Origin: JAPOXR01 sp965221935
Lineage (GTDB): Bacteria; Pseudomonadota; Alphaproteobacteria; Rhodobacterales; Rhodobacteraceae
Direction of reading: 5' to 3'
NCBI GenBank assembly: GCA_965221935.1
Contig: CBDCSZ010000048.1
Coordinates: 106,481-170,480, forward strand
DNA: 64,000 nt
A program made the position numbers and the translations under genes. Shown one piece after another: positions 26,897 through 36,222 of this stretch. Under the pieces are notes generated by a model. That model ran no database searches and was not told the DNA's origin. It saw only the letters and a list, made by a program, of their open reading frames with translations. Within the stretch, counting starts at the first letter, position 1. Every line of letters begins with the position of its first letter.

Positions 26897-29323
26897 ATGG
26901 TGACGCGACTGCCAGAACCGTTTGCAGGCTGGCTTGCCGGAAAGGGCTGGACATTGCGCCGGCACCAGGCGGACATGATCCGGAAGTCATCCGCGCCGTC
27001 CCTGCTGCTTGTCGCTCCCACCGGCGGCGGCAAGACACTGGCCGGGTTTCTGCCAAGTCTCATGGAGCTCGGCCGCAGCCCGTGTGACGGGCTGCACACG
27101 CTCTATGTTTCGCCGCTCAAGGCGCTGGCGGCCGATATCAGGCGCAATCTCGAGGCGCCTGTCTCTGAAATGGGTCTGCCGATTCGTATTGAGACAAGGA
27201 CAGCCGACACAAGGCGGTCCCAGCGCATCCTGCAGCGGGTCAGCCCCCCTCACATCCTGTTGACAACACCTGAGTCGTTGGCGCTGATGCTCAGCTACCC
27301 GGAAGCGCCCGGCATTTTCGGCGGAATTGGCCGGGTCATCTTCGACGAAATTCACGCCTTGGCGGAGTCGAAGCGCGGCGATCAATTGATGCTGTGCGCA
27401 TCCAGGCTGCAGAGACTCTCGCCCAGGATGCGCCGCGTTGGGCTTTCCGCGACCATTCGTTCGCCGGATGTGATCGCCGGCTACATGGCGTTCGGCCGGA
27501 ACCCGTGCGAAGTGCTCCAGGCCGACCCCGGTCCGCCTCCCGATGTGCAGATGCTTGAAACGGCTGCGCCGCCGCCGTGGAGCGGCGGCGGCGGACGGCA
27601 TGCCGTGCCCGAAGTTCTCGATGCGGTGCGCAGCGCGCGGACGGCGCTGATCTTCATCAATACACGCGCCCAGGCCGAACTGTTTTTCCAGGCTCTCTGG
27701 CAGGAAAACAAAGATGCGCTGCCGATTGCCCTGCATCACGGCTCGCTGTCGCGCGATGCCCGCGCCAGGGTTGAGGCGGCGATGACGAAAGGTGAATTGC
27801 GGGCTGTGGTCTGCACAGGAACATTGGATCTGGGCATTGACTGGGGAGATGTCGATCTGGTGCTGCAGATCGGCGCGCCCAAGAACGTGAAACGTCTTGT
27901 GCAGCGCGTTGGCAGATCAAATCACCGCTACGACACGCCTTCACGCGCCCTGATCGTTCCGGCCAACAGCTTTGAGGTTGTCGAATGCAGAGCGGCGCTG
28001 GACGCGGTCCGCGAGGATGACCTTGACGGCGAACAGACGGTGCCTGGACCGCGGGACGTGCTCTGCCAGCACATCATGGTGACCGCTTGCTGTGGACCAT
28101 TCGACGCCGATGCGCAGTTTGACGAGGTTGCCGCCGCCGGCCCGTACCGCGCATTGACACGCCCGGATTTTTACCGGTGTCTCGAATTCTGCGCCACCGG
28201 CGGCTACGCGCTCAAAGCCTATGACCGCTGGCGGCGGCTCATGCGGAACGGTGACGGCCAGTGGCAGCTGCGGGACCCCAGACTCGCCCAATTGGTGCGT
28301 ATGAATATCGGAACCATCGTCGATTCTGAAAAACTCAAAGTGCGGCTCTCTAAGCGACGCGGCGGCCGGCCGCTGGGAGAGGTTGAAGAGTATTTCGCCG
28401 CAAGCCTGACCCCTGGCGACAGTTTCCTCATCGGCGGTGAGACCGTCCGGTTTGAGGCCATCCGCGACATGGATGTTGAGGTCAGCCGTGAGCGCGGACG
28501 CAAACCGAAAATCGCCGTCTTTTCCGGCACCAAATTTGCCTCGTCAACACTGTTGTGCCGCCGTGTGCTGGAAATCCTGCAGCAGAAATCCTGGCCGGGC
28601 CTGCCAAACCATATCGCGGAGTGGCTTGCGACCCAGCGGCGTCTTTCGGCAATGCCGGGGCCGGATCGGATGCTGGTTGAAAGTTTTCGCCATGAAGGGA
28701 AGGAACACACCTGTTTTTATGGTTTTGCAGGCCGCAACGCGCAGCAGACGCTGGGTCTCATTCTCACGCGAAGAATGGAAGAAGAAGGGCTGCATCCGCT
28801 CGGCCTGATTGCCAATGACTATGCGGTTTTGATCTGGGGCCTCGATGCGGTCGACAATCCCGCTTCACTGCTGTCGCGAAACCGCGTGCGCGAAGGATTG
28901 GATTCCTGGCTGGCGGACAACGCTGTCATGAAGCGGACATTCCGGGGTGTCGCAGCCATTTCCGGGCTGATCGACAGGAGCATCCCCGGAAAACGAAAGA
29001 CCGGCCGCCAAATGACCATGTCAACGGATATCATCTACGACACGCTCCGCAAATACGATCCGGATCACCTGCTGCTTTCAGTCACCAAAGAACAGGCTAT
29101 GCTCGGGCTGGTGGATTTTTCGAGAATTGACGACATGTTTGACCGGTTTGGCGATGAGATCGAGCATGTGCATGCGCCCCGCGTAACGCCGTTCGCCGCC
29201 CCGCTGCTGCTCGAGGTCGGCGGTGTTCCCATCCGGGGCCAAGCCGAAGAAAAACTGTTGGATGAAGCGACAGGCGGCCTGATCTCAGACGTCGGCCCCG
29301 GCACCGCGCCGCCCGGCCGCTGA
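26897..29323 (+). CDS. Ligase-associated Lhr-type DEXH helicase
   Basis: An 808-residue superfamily 2 helicase. Motif I is APTGGGKTLAG, motif II DEIH, motif III SATI. Motif VI is QRVGRSNHR. The C-terminal Lhr-core region includes FYGFAGRNAQQTLG and RRMEEEGLHPLGL, diagnostic of the helicase found in the ligase-associated DNA damage response cluster. In other genomes this cluster also encodes an ATP-dependent DNA ligase, an exonuclease and PdeM. Here only pdeM follows, 7 bases downstream. The ATG at 26897 is the start; tRNA-Cys lies divergently upstream. Confidence 0.93.
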   Translation: MVTRLPEPFAGWLAGKGWTLRRHQADMIRKSSAPSLLLVAPTGGGKTLAGFLPSLMELGRSPCDGLHTLYVSPLKALAADIRRNLEAPVSEMGLPIRIETRTADTRRSQRILQRVSPPHILLTTPESLALMLSYPEAPGIFGGIGRVIFDEIHALAESKRGDQLMLCASRLQRLSPRMRRVGLSATIRSPDVIAGYMAFGRNPCEVLQADPGPPPDVQMLETAAPPPWSGGGGRHAVPEVLDAVRSARTALIFINTRAQAELFFQALWQENKDALPIALHHGSLSRDARARVEAAMTKGELRAVVCTGTLDLGIDWGDVDLVLQIGAPKNVKRLVQRVGRSNHRYDTPSRALIVPANSFEVVECRAALDAVREDDLDGEQTVPGPRDVLCQHIMVTACCGPFDADAQFDEVAAAGPYRALTRPDFYRCLEFCATGGYALKAYDRWRRLMRNGDGQWQLRDPRLAQLVRMNIGTIVDSEKLKVRLSKRRGGRPLGEVEEYFAASLTPGDSFLIGGETVRFEAIRDMDVEVSRERGRKPKIAVFSGTKFASSTLLCRRVLEILQQKSWPGLPNHIAEWLATQRRLSAMPGPDRMLVESFRHEGKEHTCFYGFAGRNAQQTLGLILTRRMEEEGLHPLGLIANDYAVLIWGLDAVDNPASLLSRNRVREGLDSWLADNAVMKRTFRGVAAISGLIDRSIPGKRKTGRQMTMSTDIIYDTLRKYDPDHLLLSVTKEQAMLGLVDFSRIDDMFDRFGDEIEHVHAPRVTPFAAPLLLEVGGVPIRGQAEEKLLDEATGGLISDVGPGTAPPGR

Positions 29324-29330
29324 CAGTGTT

Positions 29331-30055
29331 GTGAACGGCCAGCCGGAATTTTTGAGTCTGAAATTCGGCGGTGAAACCGCCTGTTTCTTGCCAACAGGCT
29401 CACTGTGTTTTCCAGGGCATGGTCTGATTGTGGTGTCCGATCTGCATCTTGGCAAGTCAGAACGGCGCGCCCGGCTCAGCGGCGCGCTGTTGCCGCCATA
29501 CGAGACAGACGACACGCTTTGCCGGCTGGAAACCGACATTGCGGCCGCCGGCGCCGGCACAGTGATCTGTTTGGGCGACAATTTTGACGACAGCGTCGCC
29601 GCTGACAATCTCAGCCCTTCCGTGCGCAGCCGCCTGCGCCGTCTCGCGGCCGGCAGGAACTGGATCTGGATTGCCGGCAACCATGATTCGGAGCTTGTCG
29701 GGACGCCGGGAGAGCGTCTTGACGAGTTGTATTTGCGGCCATTCACGTTTCGGCACGAAGCGGCCGCCGATCCGGTCTTTGAAATCTCAGGCCATTATCA
29801 TCCCAAAGCTTCGATATCCGCCCGCGGCAGGAGAGTGAGCCGTCCTTGTTTTCTCATAGACTGCCGCCGCCTGAAGATGGCCGTCACCAACTTCCGGGCA
29901 TATCCCTCATCATGCCCGCATTCGGCACCTACACCGGCGGTCTCGATTGCGGCGCGCCGCCGCTTCGCAGTCTTTTGCAAGACCGCGCTGTCGCCATACT
30001 GACCGGCCGCCGCGCCCGGGCGGTTGCGCTGCATCCCGCGGGGCGGAAACTCTGA
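29331..30055 (+). pseudogene. pdeM: Ligase-associated metallophosphoesterase PdeM, 3' frameshifted
   Basis: GTG start 7 bases after the helicase stop. Phosphoesterase motifs are intact: VVSDLHLGKSE, LGDNFDD, GNHD and SGHYHPKAS. The reading frame departs from the family after DCRRL: instead of the expected LIMPAFGTYTGG it reads KMAVTNFRAYPSS and stops at 30002. The expected C-terminus (LIMPAFGTYTGGLDC through GRRARAV) is present in another frame from 29906 to 30055. About 35 extra bases (29871-29905) separate the two parts and break the frame. The metal site survives, so a protein with an altered C-terminus could still be made. Sequencing or assembly error is possible. Confidence 0.8.
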
Positions 30056-30124
30056 AGACCGGTGCAAAACCCGGATCTATGCTCAAATCGGAAGGGTGTT
30101 ATATTCCAAAGTCCCTTTCGCCGC

Positions 30125-30304
30125 TCACGCGTCGGGATCCTCGACCACCTTCGCAGGGCGCAGCGCGACCCGCGCCAGTTCTTCCGGTGTCGGCATGGCG
30201 CCGTCCGGTTTGCGAATGACGAAAGGTTCCTCCAGCTCCGCCTTGCTAGGCTGGTAGCTGTGCGGCTTAACCCGAACTGTTGGACGATCTTTGAGCATGC
30301 TCAT
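30125..30304 (-). CDS. 59-residue protein in the SacI-like restriction operon
   Basis: A small open frame starting MSMLKDRPTVRVKPHSYQPS and ending RPAKVVEDPDA. It begins 10 bases after the stop of the restriction endonuclease gene on the same strand, so it is very likely the third gene of that operon. It is acidic at both the middle and end, with no membrane segment. I recall similar short KPHSYQPSKAEL proteins in other proteobacteria, but no function is known to me. A controller or antitoxin-like role would fit the position but is speculation. Confidence 0.6.
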   Translation of the reverse strand: MSMLKDRPTVRVKPHSYQPSKAELEEPFVIRKPDGAMPTPEELARVALRPAKVVEDPDA

Positions 30305-30314
30305 GGGTTCCGCC

Positions 30315-31372
30315 TCAGTTCAGCTGCAGCAGCAGGTCATGCCATGCCCTGCGGGCTGACTGTTCTTGCCTGAAATTCAATTCATTGCAGATCTCACGAA
30401 CAATACGCACACGCCATTCCTCCTTGAGCAGCGCAAGAACGTGATATGCCAAGCTCTGGATTTGAACGGTGTAAATGTTCAATCCCGCCGCAAAGTTCCT
30501 TTGGAAAAGCTCGTGGATGTCTTCTGCATCGGCCTTCTTTGTTCCTGGGACTGCAAAGAGAAGATCCGTTAATCCTGCGCCGGATTCCTTGGCCTTGCGT
30601 GTCGAAGACCTTGCGTCAGAAAGAGTAAGGTTCTGATCCTTGACCTCGATCACCAGGCAAAATTCGCCTCTCTTGAAACACATGATGTCGCCTGGCATCC
30701 CGGAAGCCGCATCTGCCTCATTGATACCTTTTGACTTCACATCGTCAAACAACGAGAAGCCGTCACCTATGATCCTGAACAATGCTGCCGCGACAGCAAG
30801 CGGCCTCAATCCGCCAATTGATGTATCAAGAAACGCTTTCAGCATCTCCATGAGCTGCAAAAGGCTGATACGTTGAGGAATTGGATAGAGATCTGCTGTG
30901 CGGCATGCATCCTTGCAAGAGACGCCATGACGCGCCGGAAAGCACCGTGCGCCTCAACGGACGGCGCATTCTCCAATGGTTCGAGAAAATCGACCAAAGC
31001 CTCACACTCACCCTCGTCCCGAACGTTGTCCATGCCTCGATGCAGCTTTGTTCGGCGCAGCGGTTTGCTGGCATAAGGCTCGGCGCTGGAACCCAACACG
31101 CCGTGATTATCCGCTTCCCAAGGAACAATCACTTTTTTGGCAAAACTTCTGGCGTCCCAAGCCCCTTCGGCGTCATCCTTTTGCTGGACCGACAGAAGGT
31201 TGCGGTTCGGATCGGCAATCTTCACCACCAACTGAGTTGCGATCGCGTATCGAATCGACTTAACGGGCGAGTTGGTGAGTCGATCGACTTTGGGATCCGC
31301 ATCCTGGCTGCCGTCATCAAGCGCCGCCTGCCATGCACAATCAAGCCAATTGCGCGCTTCCACATAGTCCAT
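30315..31372 (-). pseudogene. SacI-family type II restriction endonuclease, frameshifted
   Basis: Two overlapping frames together cover one SacI-family enzyme. The first (from ATG 31372: MDYVEARNW, then WDARSFAKKVIVPWE, GSSAEPYASKPLRR) stops after ISIQFLN. The second carries on with QRISLLQLMEMLKAFLD, IGGLRPLAVAAALFRIIGDG and the likely catalytic block CLVIEVKDQN. Restoring one G in the GG at 30883-30884 joins them as ISIPIPQRISLLQ and gives 352 residues, close to SacI itself (about 357). The ATG overlaps the methylase stop (TGATG), so expression is coupled. As read, the enzyme is truncated before its catalytic region. Family assignment rests on recalled conserved blocks. Confidence 0.78.
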
Positions 31373-32241
31373 CAGAAGTTCAGCCAAGCTGACTCCCGAC
31401 GGAGCTTGCGCACGGAGTTGCAATTCCGTTCTGCGGCATCGACGCGCCGCCACTTCCGATAGAGTCGGTCGTATAGGTCGGTCCTGTATCCTGACAGGAC
31501 CACTCGACCGCGCACCTGATTGAGCACCTTGGCCAGGCTTTCATGATCCTGATCGGTCATTTCGTAGCCGTAAGCGGCGGCATCTCCCCGCGCCGAATGC
31601 ACATAGGGCGGGTCGACGTAGAATACCGTCTCTGCGGTGTCGTATCGCTGAATTGTCTCCACCGCCGGCGCGTTCTCAATTTGCACGCGTTGTAGCCTTT
31701 GTGCAATCTCCGGCAGACCTTCGACGGAGCCAAGCCACCGGGACACGGCGCCAGACATGCCCGCACGAGAGGTGAGAACGCAATGGGCCCACCGACCTTC
31801 GCTGCTTGTCTGCGCCAATCCGGTTCGCGTCTGCCGCGCCCGGATGTAGAACCGACGGGCGCGCTCTAACTTCGACAACCCCTGTTCAGCAGTGCAGGCT
31901 CGTGCCAGTTCCTCGCGCGAAAATGGCGTCAAGCCTATGGCCTTGATGAGTTTCGGACCCTGGTTTCGGAGGGTCTCGAAAAAGTTAACCAGTTCCGAGT
32001 CTAGATCGTTGTAGGTTTCTACGGGATACGGATCGACATTGAGCAAAATGGCTGCCGAACCGCCAAAGACATCGCAGAAATGCGTCGCGTCTTGCGGAAT
32101 CAGTGGCAGGAGAAAATCCAGATGCGAGATTTTTCCGCCATACCATCCGAAGGCGATCAGTTTCCGGGACCGCCGCTTTGCGATGCGACGGCCAGTGCCG
32201 GTCGAATTGACTTTCGGGGCAATGGCAGCGTGGGAGTTCAC
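31372..32241 (-). CDS. D12-class DNA adenine methyltransferase (restriction partner)
   Basis: A 289-residue class D12 (Dam-like) N6-adenine methylase. The SAM motif I is FGWYGGK near residue 32, the catalytic motif IV is VDPPYVHS, and the FGGSAAILLN and LTSRAGMSG blocks are standard. The C-terminus is intact (ESAWLNF). It would protect sites cut by the endonuclease encoded directly downstream (TGATG junction). The start is GTG at 32241 with GGGG upstream; that GTG overlaps the stop of the truncated IS1595 transposase on the same strand (GTGA), so the insertion has replaced the native upstream region. Recognition sequence is not readable; SacI itself cuts GAGCTC. Confidence 0.9.
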   Translation of the reverse strand: MNSHAAIAPKVNSTGTGRRIAKRRSRKLIAFGWYGGKISHLDFLLPLIPQDATHFCDVFGGSAAILLNVDPYPVETYNDLDSELVNFFETLRNQGPKLIKAIGLTPFSREELARACTAEQGLSKLERARRFYIRARQTRTGLAQTSSEGRWAHCVLTSRAGMSGAVSRWLGSVEGLPEIAQRLQRVQIENAPAVETIQRYDTAETVFYVDPPYVHSARGDAAAYGYEMTDQDHESLAKVLNQVRGRVVLSGYRTDLYDRLYRKWRRVDAAERNCNSVRKLRRESAWLNF

Positions 32242-32465
32242 GACCGTGCCCCGGAAGATGTCCCGGAACAGGATATCGGTCGGTCAAAGGTCAGCAGCCT
32301 CCCGACCATGCCGCCCACGGCCCCGCGCATCCGATCGAGGGTGTCGCTGTTGCGCTGGTTGAGCCGGCCAGTGAATTCATCGACACAGCGTTGAAAGCGC
32401 TTCCTGGAAAATTTGTGGAATATCTCCTTGCGGCCACGTTCAAGCATAGAACAGAAGTTTACTAA
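32238..32465 (-). pseudogene. IS1595 (ISXO2-like) transposase, C-terminal fragment
   Basis: This fragment reads VNFCSMLERGRKEIFHKFS, then RCVDEFTGRLN and DTLDRMRGAVGGMVGRLL, the C-terminus of ISXO2-like transposases. The catalytic glutamate region (normally TNGIESFWSMLKRG) is split here by ISAzo13. Joining base 32465 to 41891 and counting the TAA duplication once gives TNGLVNFCSMLERG in frame. The usual catalytic Glu position appears as Val, so the copy was probably inactive. The stop overlaps the methylase GTG. Confidence 0.85.
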
Positions 32466-32488
32466 GGCCTCTCGCCAAAATAACATGA

Positions 32489-32685
32489 TCAGGATGACCT
32501 GTTGATCAGGGTGTGGTTCCAGTCGCCGTGGAAGCCGTCGCGGCGGATTTTCAGGGTCTTCATCCGCTCGTCGGAAACCTTGACGCCGAGCGGATACTCG
32601 TTGTCGTCGATCCGCGACCGGATCTTCCGACCGGCGCGGGTCGTGGCGGCGGCGATGAGCTCGACGATGACCCGGCAGCTGACCA
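32489..32685 (-). pseudogene. ISAzo13 transposase, C-terminal fragment
   Basis: The fragment reads VIVELIAAATTRAG, DDNEYPLGVKVSDERM and RRDGFHGDWNHTL, the closing segment of ISAzo13-family transposases. It begins abruptly at the end of the IS4/druA element (base 32686). The rest of the gene is at 41250-41833, but the central part is absent. Confidence 0.82.
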
Positions 32686-32787
32686 GGCAATGGCATTCGG
32701 ATAACGATTTTGGCCGTTCGGATAAGGAACCCCCCGCGCTTCGGGCTTTTTGCCGGAAGCCGGGGGCTTTCTGGCGGTCTGGTTCTG

Positions 32788-33990
32788 TCAGGCGGCGCGT
32801 CGTCTCTGCCACTTGCTCACTGGCTGCCTGGATTCCCTCCTGTGGTTTCGCCCCGGCCTTTCGCGCTGGATGCATTGCGAGAGGCCGGTCATGATCCGCC
32901 TGACCGATTGTGCGACCATTTCGCTCTGCCTGAGGAACATGGCCTCGATTTCGCGCCCCGCCAGTCTCAGCCCGTTCCTGAAGTTGGCGCGCATGGCCGG
33001 CAGGCCGTCATCGCCGGGACCGCGGCTGATGTCATGGTCGCAGCGGTTGGCGAACAGGCGCGCGAGGGTGATCAGTGTGAAGGCGGCGTAGAGTTCCTGG
33101 CGGACGCCGCGCTCCGACTTTGCGTGGAAGCGCTCGATCACGGCCTTTCCCGTCTTGTATCCCTCTTCGATCTGCCAGCGTCCGTGATAAAGGTCAGAGA
33201 GCGCCGGAATGCTGTGGCGCCGGGCTTCGAGCAGGGATGTCGCGAGACAGTGCGTGGTGTCGGCGGCGGTGTGTTTGACCAGGCGGATGCGGAGGCTCTG
33301 TCCGCGCAGCGCGGCTGCGTCCCTGGGCGCGTCGAGGGTGATGACGCTGTCGGTCTTTTCGGAGTTGATGAAGGCATTGAAGGCCGGATTGGCGTTCCCC
33401 TGGATGCGGAAGACGAAGTTCAGCTTCCGCATCCGGTGGAGCAGGGCCATTTCGAAGGACCAGTATCCCCGGTCGCAGACGATGACATCGCCTTCGGCGG
33501 CATGGCCGAGATGGGTGACGGCGGCGGCGCGTTCGTTCTCGTGGCCGAAGAGGTCGAAGTCGACCGGGATGCGGTCGCGCAGCCTGTAAAGGACGCTGAC
33601 CATGCCCTGGGGGCAGTGGGCGTTGTCGTTCGGAATGCGGTAGCCGGCGCGCAGCAGTTCCCTCGGAAGGGTGATCTTCGACCGTCGATGGCGAAGGTCC
33701 GGTGTCCTTTCCACAGGGGGCCGTCGGAACCGTGGGCGAGGATCTCCCGGTGCAGTCTGCGGAACGCGGTTTCGTCGAGTTTCTCCCGCGCCTCGCAGGC
33801 CGTCGACGCCGCCGGAGGCTCGTCCTGCGGCAGCTCGATGCCGGCTGCCGCGCACTGTTCCCAGAGAGCTCGCACAGCGTGGCGCGGCAGCCCTGCGTGC
33901 GCGGCGCGGCGACGAGGCGGAGCACGAACAGCATGATCAGCAGGCTGTCGAACACGCGGCGGCGCTTCTGCCAGCGCGCGTCCTCACGCG
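32788..33990 (-). pseudogene. IS4-family transposase of the druA element, two frameshifts
   Basis: Three frames are needed to read it. The N-terminus (RRVFDSLLIMLFVLRLVAAP) ends near 33870; the next frame carries LWEQCAAAGIELPQDEP through WKGHRTFAIDG; the third begins SKITLPRELLRAGYRIP near 33680 and runs to the end. The last part contains DVIVCDRGYWSFEM with a catalytic Asp and YHGRWQIEEGYKTGK, the IS4 Y-R-E-K signature with the catalytic Glu. A long open frame on the opposite strand is a shadow. Not functional as read. Confidence 0.82.
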
Positions 33991-34815
33991 CCGCAACCGC
34001 CGCGTCGGAGGCTTCCGCTTTCCGGCGTCACCCGCGCCGCGCAGGATCTCGCGGGCGGTCTCCCCGATGCGCTTCCAGTTGGCGGCGCGGTAACACGAGG
34101 CCCTGAACCGGGTCTCGTCGATGAAGGTCTCGCAGAGGACCGGCCGGTGCCCGTGGATGCGCTCCCAGTCGTCCGCGAGCCGCCGCGTCGCCATGGCCAG
34201 CGCCGAGGAGGCCAGGTTCTTCGACCGCACCCATGGAAACACCAGAAAGCGGGAGTTGACCACCATCAGGCGCCGCCTGCGGTCGCGTGTCCGGTCCGTC
34301 CATCCGATCCAGCGGTCACGGCACGGGAGCCGCTTCGTCACCGCATCGAACAGCAGGCACCCCAGCCTGCGGCCGTCCCGGTCGGTCACAAAGCAGCGGA
34401 TATGCGCCCCGAAGGGGCGCCTGTAGCCGAGATAGTGGTGGCGGTCGACGAAGGCGTTCCACAGCTGCCGTCCTTCGGTGTCGGTGACCGGCTCGACGAA
34501 GGCGTTCCACAGCTGCCGTCCTTCGGTGTCGGTGACCGGCTCGACGCGGAGCGGACGCAGCTCGGACAGCGGCGCCGCGATCTCCGGCTGCGGGTCGGAG
34601 GCGGAGGTCCAGGCCGGCGCGTCGACGGCCTTCATGTCGCGGACGCTGTCCTCCCGCTTCGGCGGCAGCCTGAGGATGCCGTGGCTCTCCAGCGTCTCCA
34701 GCATCCCGAGGCAGGCCCCGACCCTGTAGGCCCCCTTCGCCGTATTCCATCCGAGATGCTCGCAGATGGTCTTCGCGAGTTCGTTGCGGCTGTCGTTCGG
34801 GAGCATCTCGACGGT
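33937..34815 (-). pseudogene. druA (DUF4338) passenger gene, main part after RIT insertion
   Basis: Reads TVEMLPNDSRNELAKTICE, then RHHYLGYRRPFGAHIRCFV, RDRWIGWTD, NSRFLVFPWV, LASSALAMATRRLADDW and CETFIDETRFRASCYRAANW, the DUF4338 conserved blocks. The true N-terminus is at 39837-39920; joining the pieces restores IADIQETVEMLPNDS. DUF4338 proteins are often labelled DruA after the Druantia defence system, but here the gene is an IS passenger with no other Druantia genes nearby. A 48-base tandem duplication adds 16 residues. The tail beyond GETAREIL diverges and overlaps the transposase. Confidence 0.8.
34450..34545. repeat. Perfect 48-bp tandem duplication inside druA
   Basis: Two adjacent identical 48-base units (34450-34497 and 34498-34545) encode the 16-residue block EPVTDTEGRQLWNAFV twice, in frame. 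Only one copy is expected in the family. Confidence 0.92.
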
Positions 34816-34822
34816 CTCCTGG
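34816..34822. repeat. Left 7-bp direct repeat flanking the RIT element
   Basis: CTCCTGG here and at 39837-39843. Removing one copy with the intervening DNA restores an uninterrupted druA. Confidence 0.75.
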
Positions 34823-34842
34823 TAATGCCGATATCGGCATTA
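34823..34842. repeat. 20-bp perfect palindrome at the left tip of the RIT element
   Basis: TAATGCCGATATCGGCATTA is its own complement and repeats the AATGCCGA motif found at the tip of the terminal repeats. It has no counterpart at the right end. It may be a recombination core or a hairpin left by the recombination chemistry. Confidence 0.8.
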
Positions 34843-34846
34843 CGCA

Positions 34847-34934
34847 GAGAATGCCGACAACCGGATTATGCCGCGTTCGCGGCCCGGGGCGTTGATTCCC
34901 CGGGCTTTTTTGCCGCCGTTGTCGGCATAATCAC
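34847..34934. repeat. Left 88-bp terminal inverted repeat of the RIT element
   Basis: Matches the complement of 39752-39839 at every base. The repeat itself has a hairpin form: ATGCCGACAAC near its outer end is answered by GTTGTCGGCAT near its inner end, and CCCGGGGC pairs with a CCCCGGG in the middle. Confidence 0.93.
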
Positions 34935-36222
34935 TTCCAATCCGGACCCGCATTTCCTCTGCGCCAAAGCTCCTGCCGATCTGCCTTTGGCTCATGACAG
35001 GCCGCACGACCTTTGCGTTCGAGGGTCGTGACCGGGTGCGTTTTCGACGACTCTGATGATCGAGAGAGAGCCTGGTCTTTGGCTCCCTGTTCAGTCCAGG
35101 CAATCCTGTTCGTTCCACTCATTCGCAACAAAGGAACGAAAGGATGCAATCAAACCCGATCGGAATCCCATTGCCAAGGGAACAGGGGCCAGACTGGCTG
35201 CTTCCCCTGCGCAAACGCATTCCTGGCCTCGCTTCTGTCGCTTGGCCTGAAGACCAGCACCGTCAAGGTTATGCCCGTGCAATCGACCGGTTTTGTGCCG
35301 AGGCGGGGCGTCGCGGGCTGACGGCGCCGGACGGCGTTGACGAGCCGGTTCTCGTGCAAGCCCGTGATCCGCTGCCTGCAAGGCTTGCAGTTCACGTCCG
35401 GCGAGAACGGGCATCTGTCCTGGATCGGTTCATCGCCTTTCTCGTGGAAGAGGGCGCCGCGGCGGCCGCGCCACAACCGCCGGAACCGGCGCCAACGGCT
35501 CTTGAGACCTTGTGCACGGATTACGGCGCCTGGTTGCGGACCCGGCGCGGGTTGGCGCCCAGCACCGTCAAGACGCGTCAAGGCAAACTTCGCAATTTCC
35601 TGGCCTTCCGGTTCGGCAATGCAGCTCCGGGCGACCTGAATGCCATCACCCAAGCCGACATCATTGCCTGTCTGGAAGCGACGGACGAGGCGGGCCTTGC
35701 CGACGCACGATCAAAGGCCGATTCCCTGCGATCCCTGTTCCGCTTCCTGTTCGCGACCGGCCGGACCGAGCGGAACCTGGTTCCCTGCGTCCCGCGCATG
35801 TCCAGGCCCCGGTCGACCGCACCGGCGCGGCACCTGTCGCGTGAAGAGGTCGAGCGTGTCCTGGCGGCGGCCAAGGGAGACAGCGCCATCGCCCGCCGCG
35901 ACCATGCGATGCTGCTGACGATGGCCCGGCTCGGCCCTGCGCGGCCAGGAGGTCGTCGCCGTCCGGCTCGACGACATCGACTGGCAGGCGGGCGAGATCC
36001 TGGTCCGCGGCAAGGGCGCGCGTCGGGCGGCCATGCCGCTTCCGGCCGACGTCGGCGAGGCCGTCGTGGACTGGATCCGGCATGGACGACAGGGCAGTTC
36101 ACGGCATCTCTTCGTCAGCATCCGCCCGCCCTTCCTGCGCTTCACGTCCGCCGCCCCGGCCAGGACGGCGCTCCGCAGGGCCCATGCGGCGTCCGGCGTC
36201 GCGCCGCCCGGGGGCGAGGTCC

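Noticed and set aside
32710..33936. A 408-codon plus-strand open frame opposite the IS4 transposase
   Set aside because: The minus strand carries the recognisable IS4 signature; the plus frame is a shadow that survives because the real gene is frameshifted.
33937..34815. DruA as part of a Druantia anti-phage system
   Set aside because: No other Druantia genes are present, the gene is a passenger of an IS4 element and it is split by the RIT insertion.
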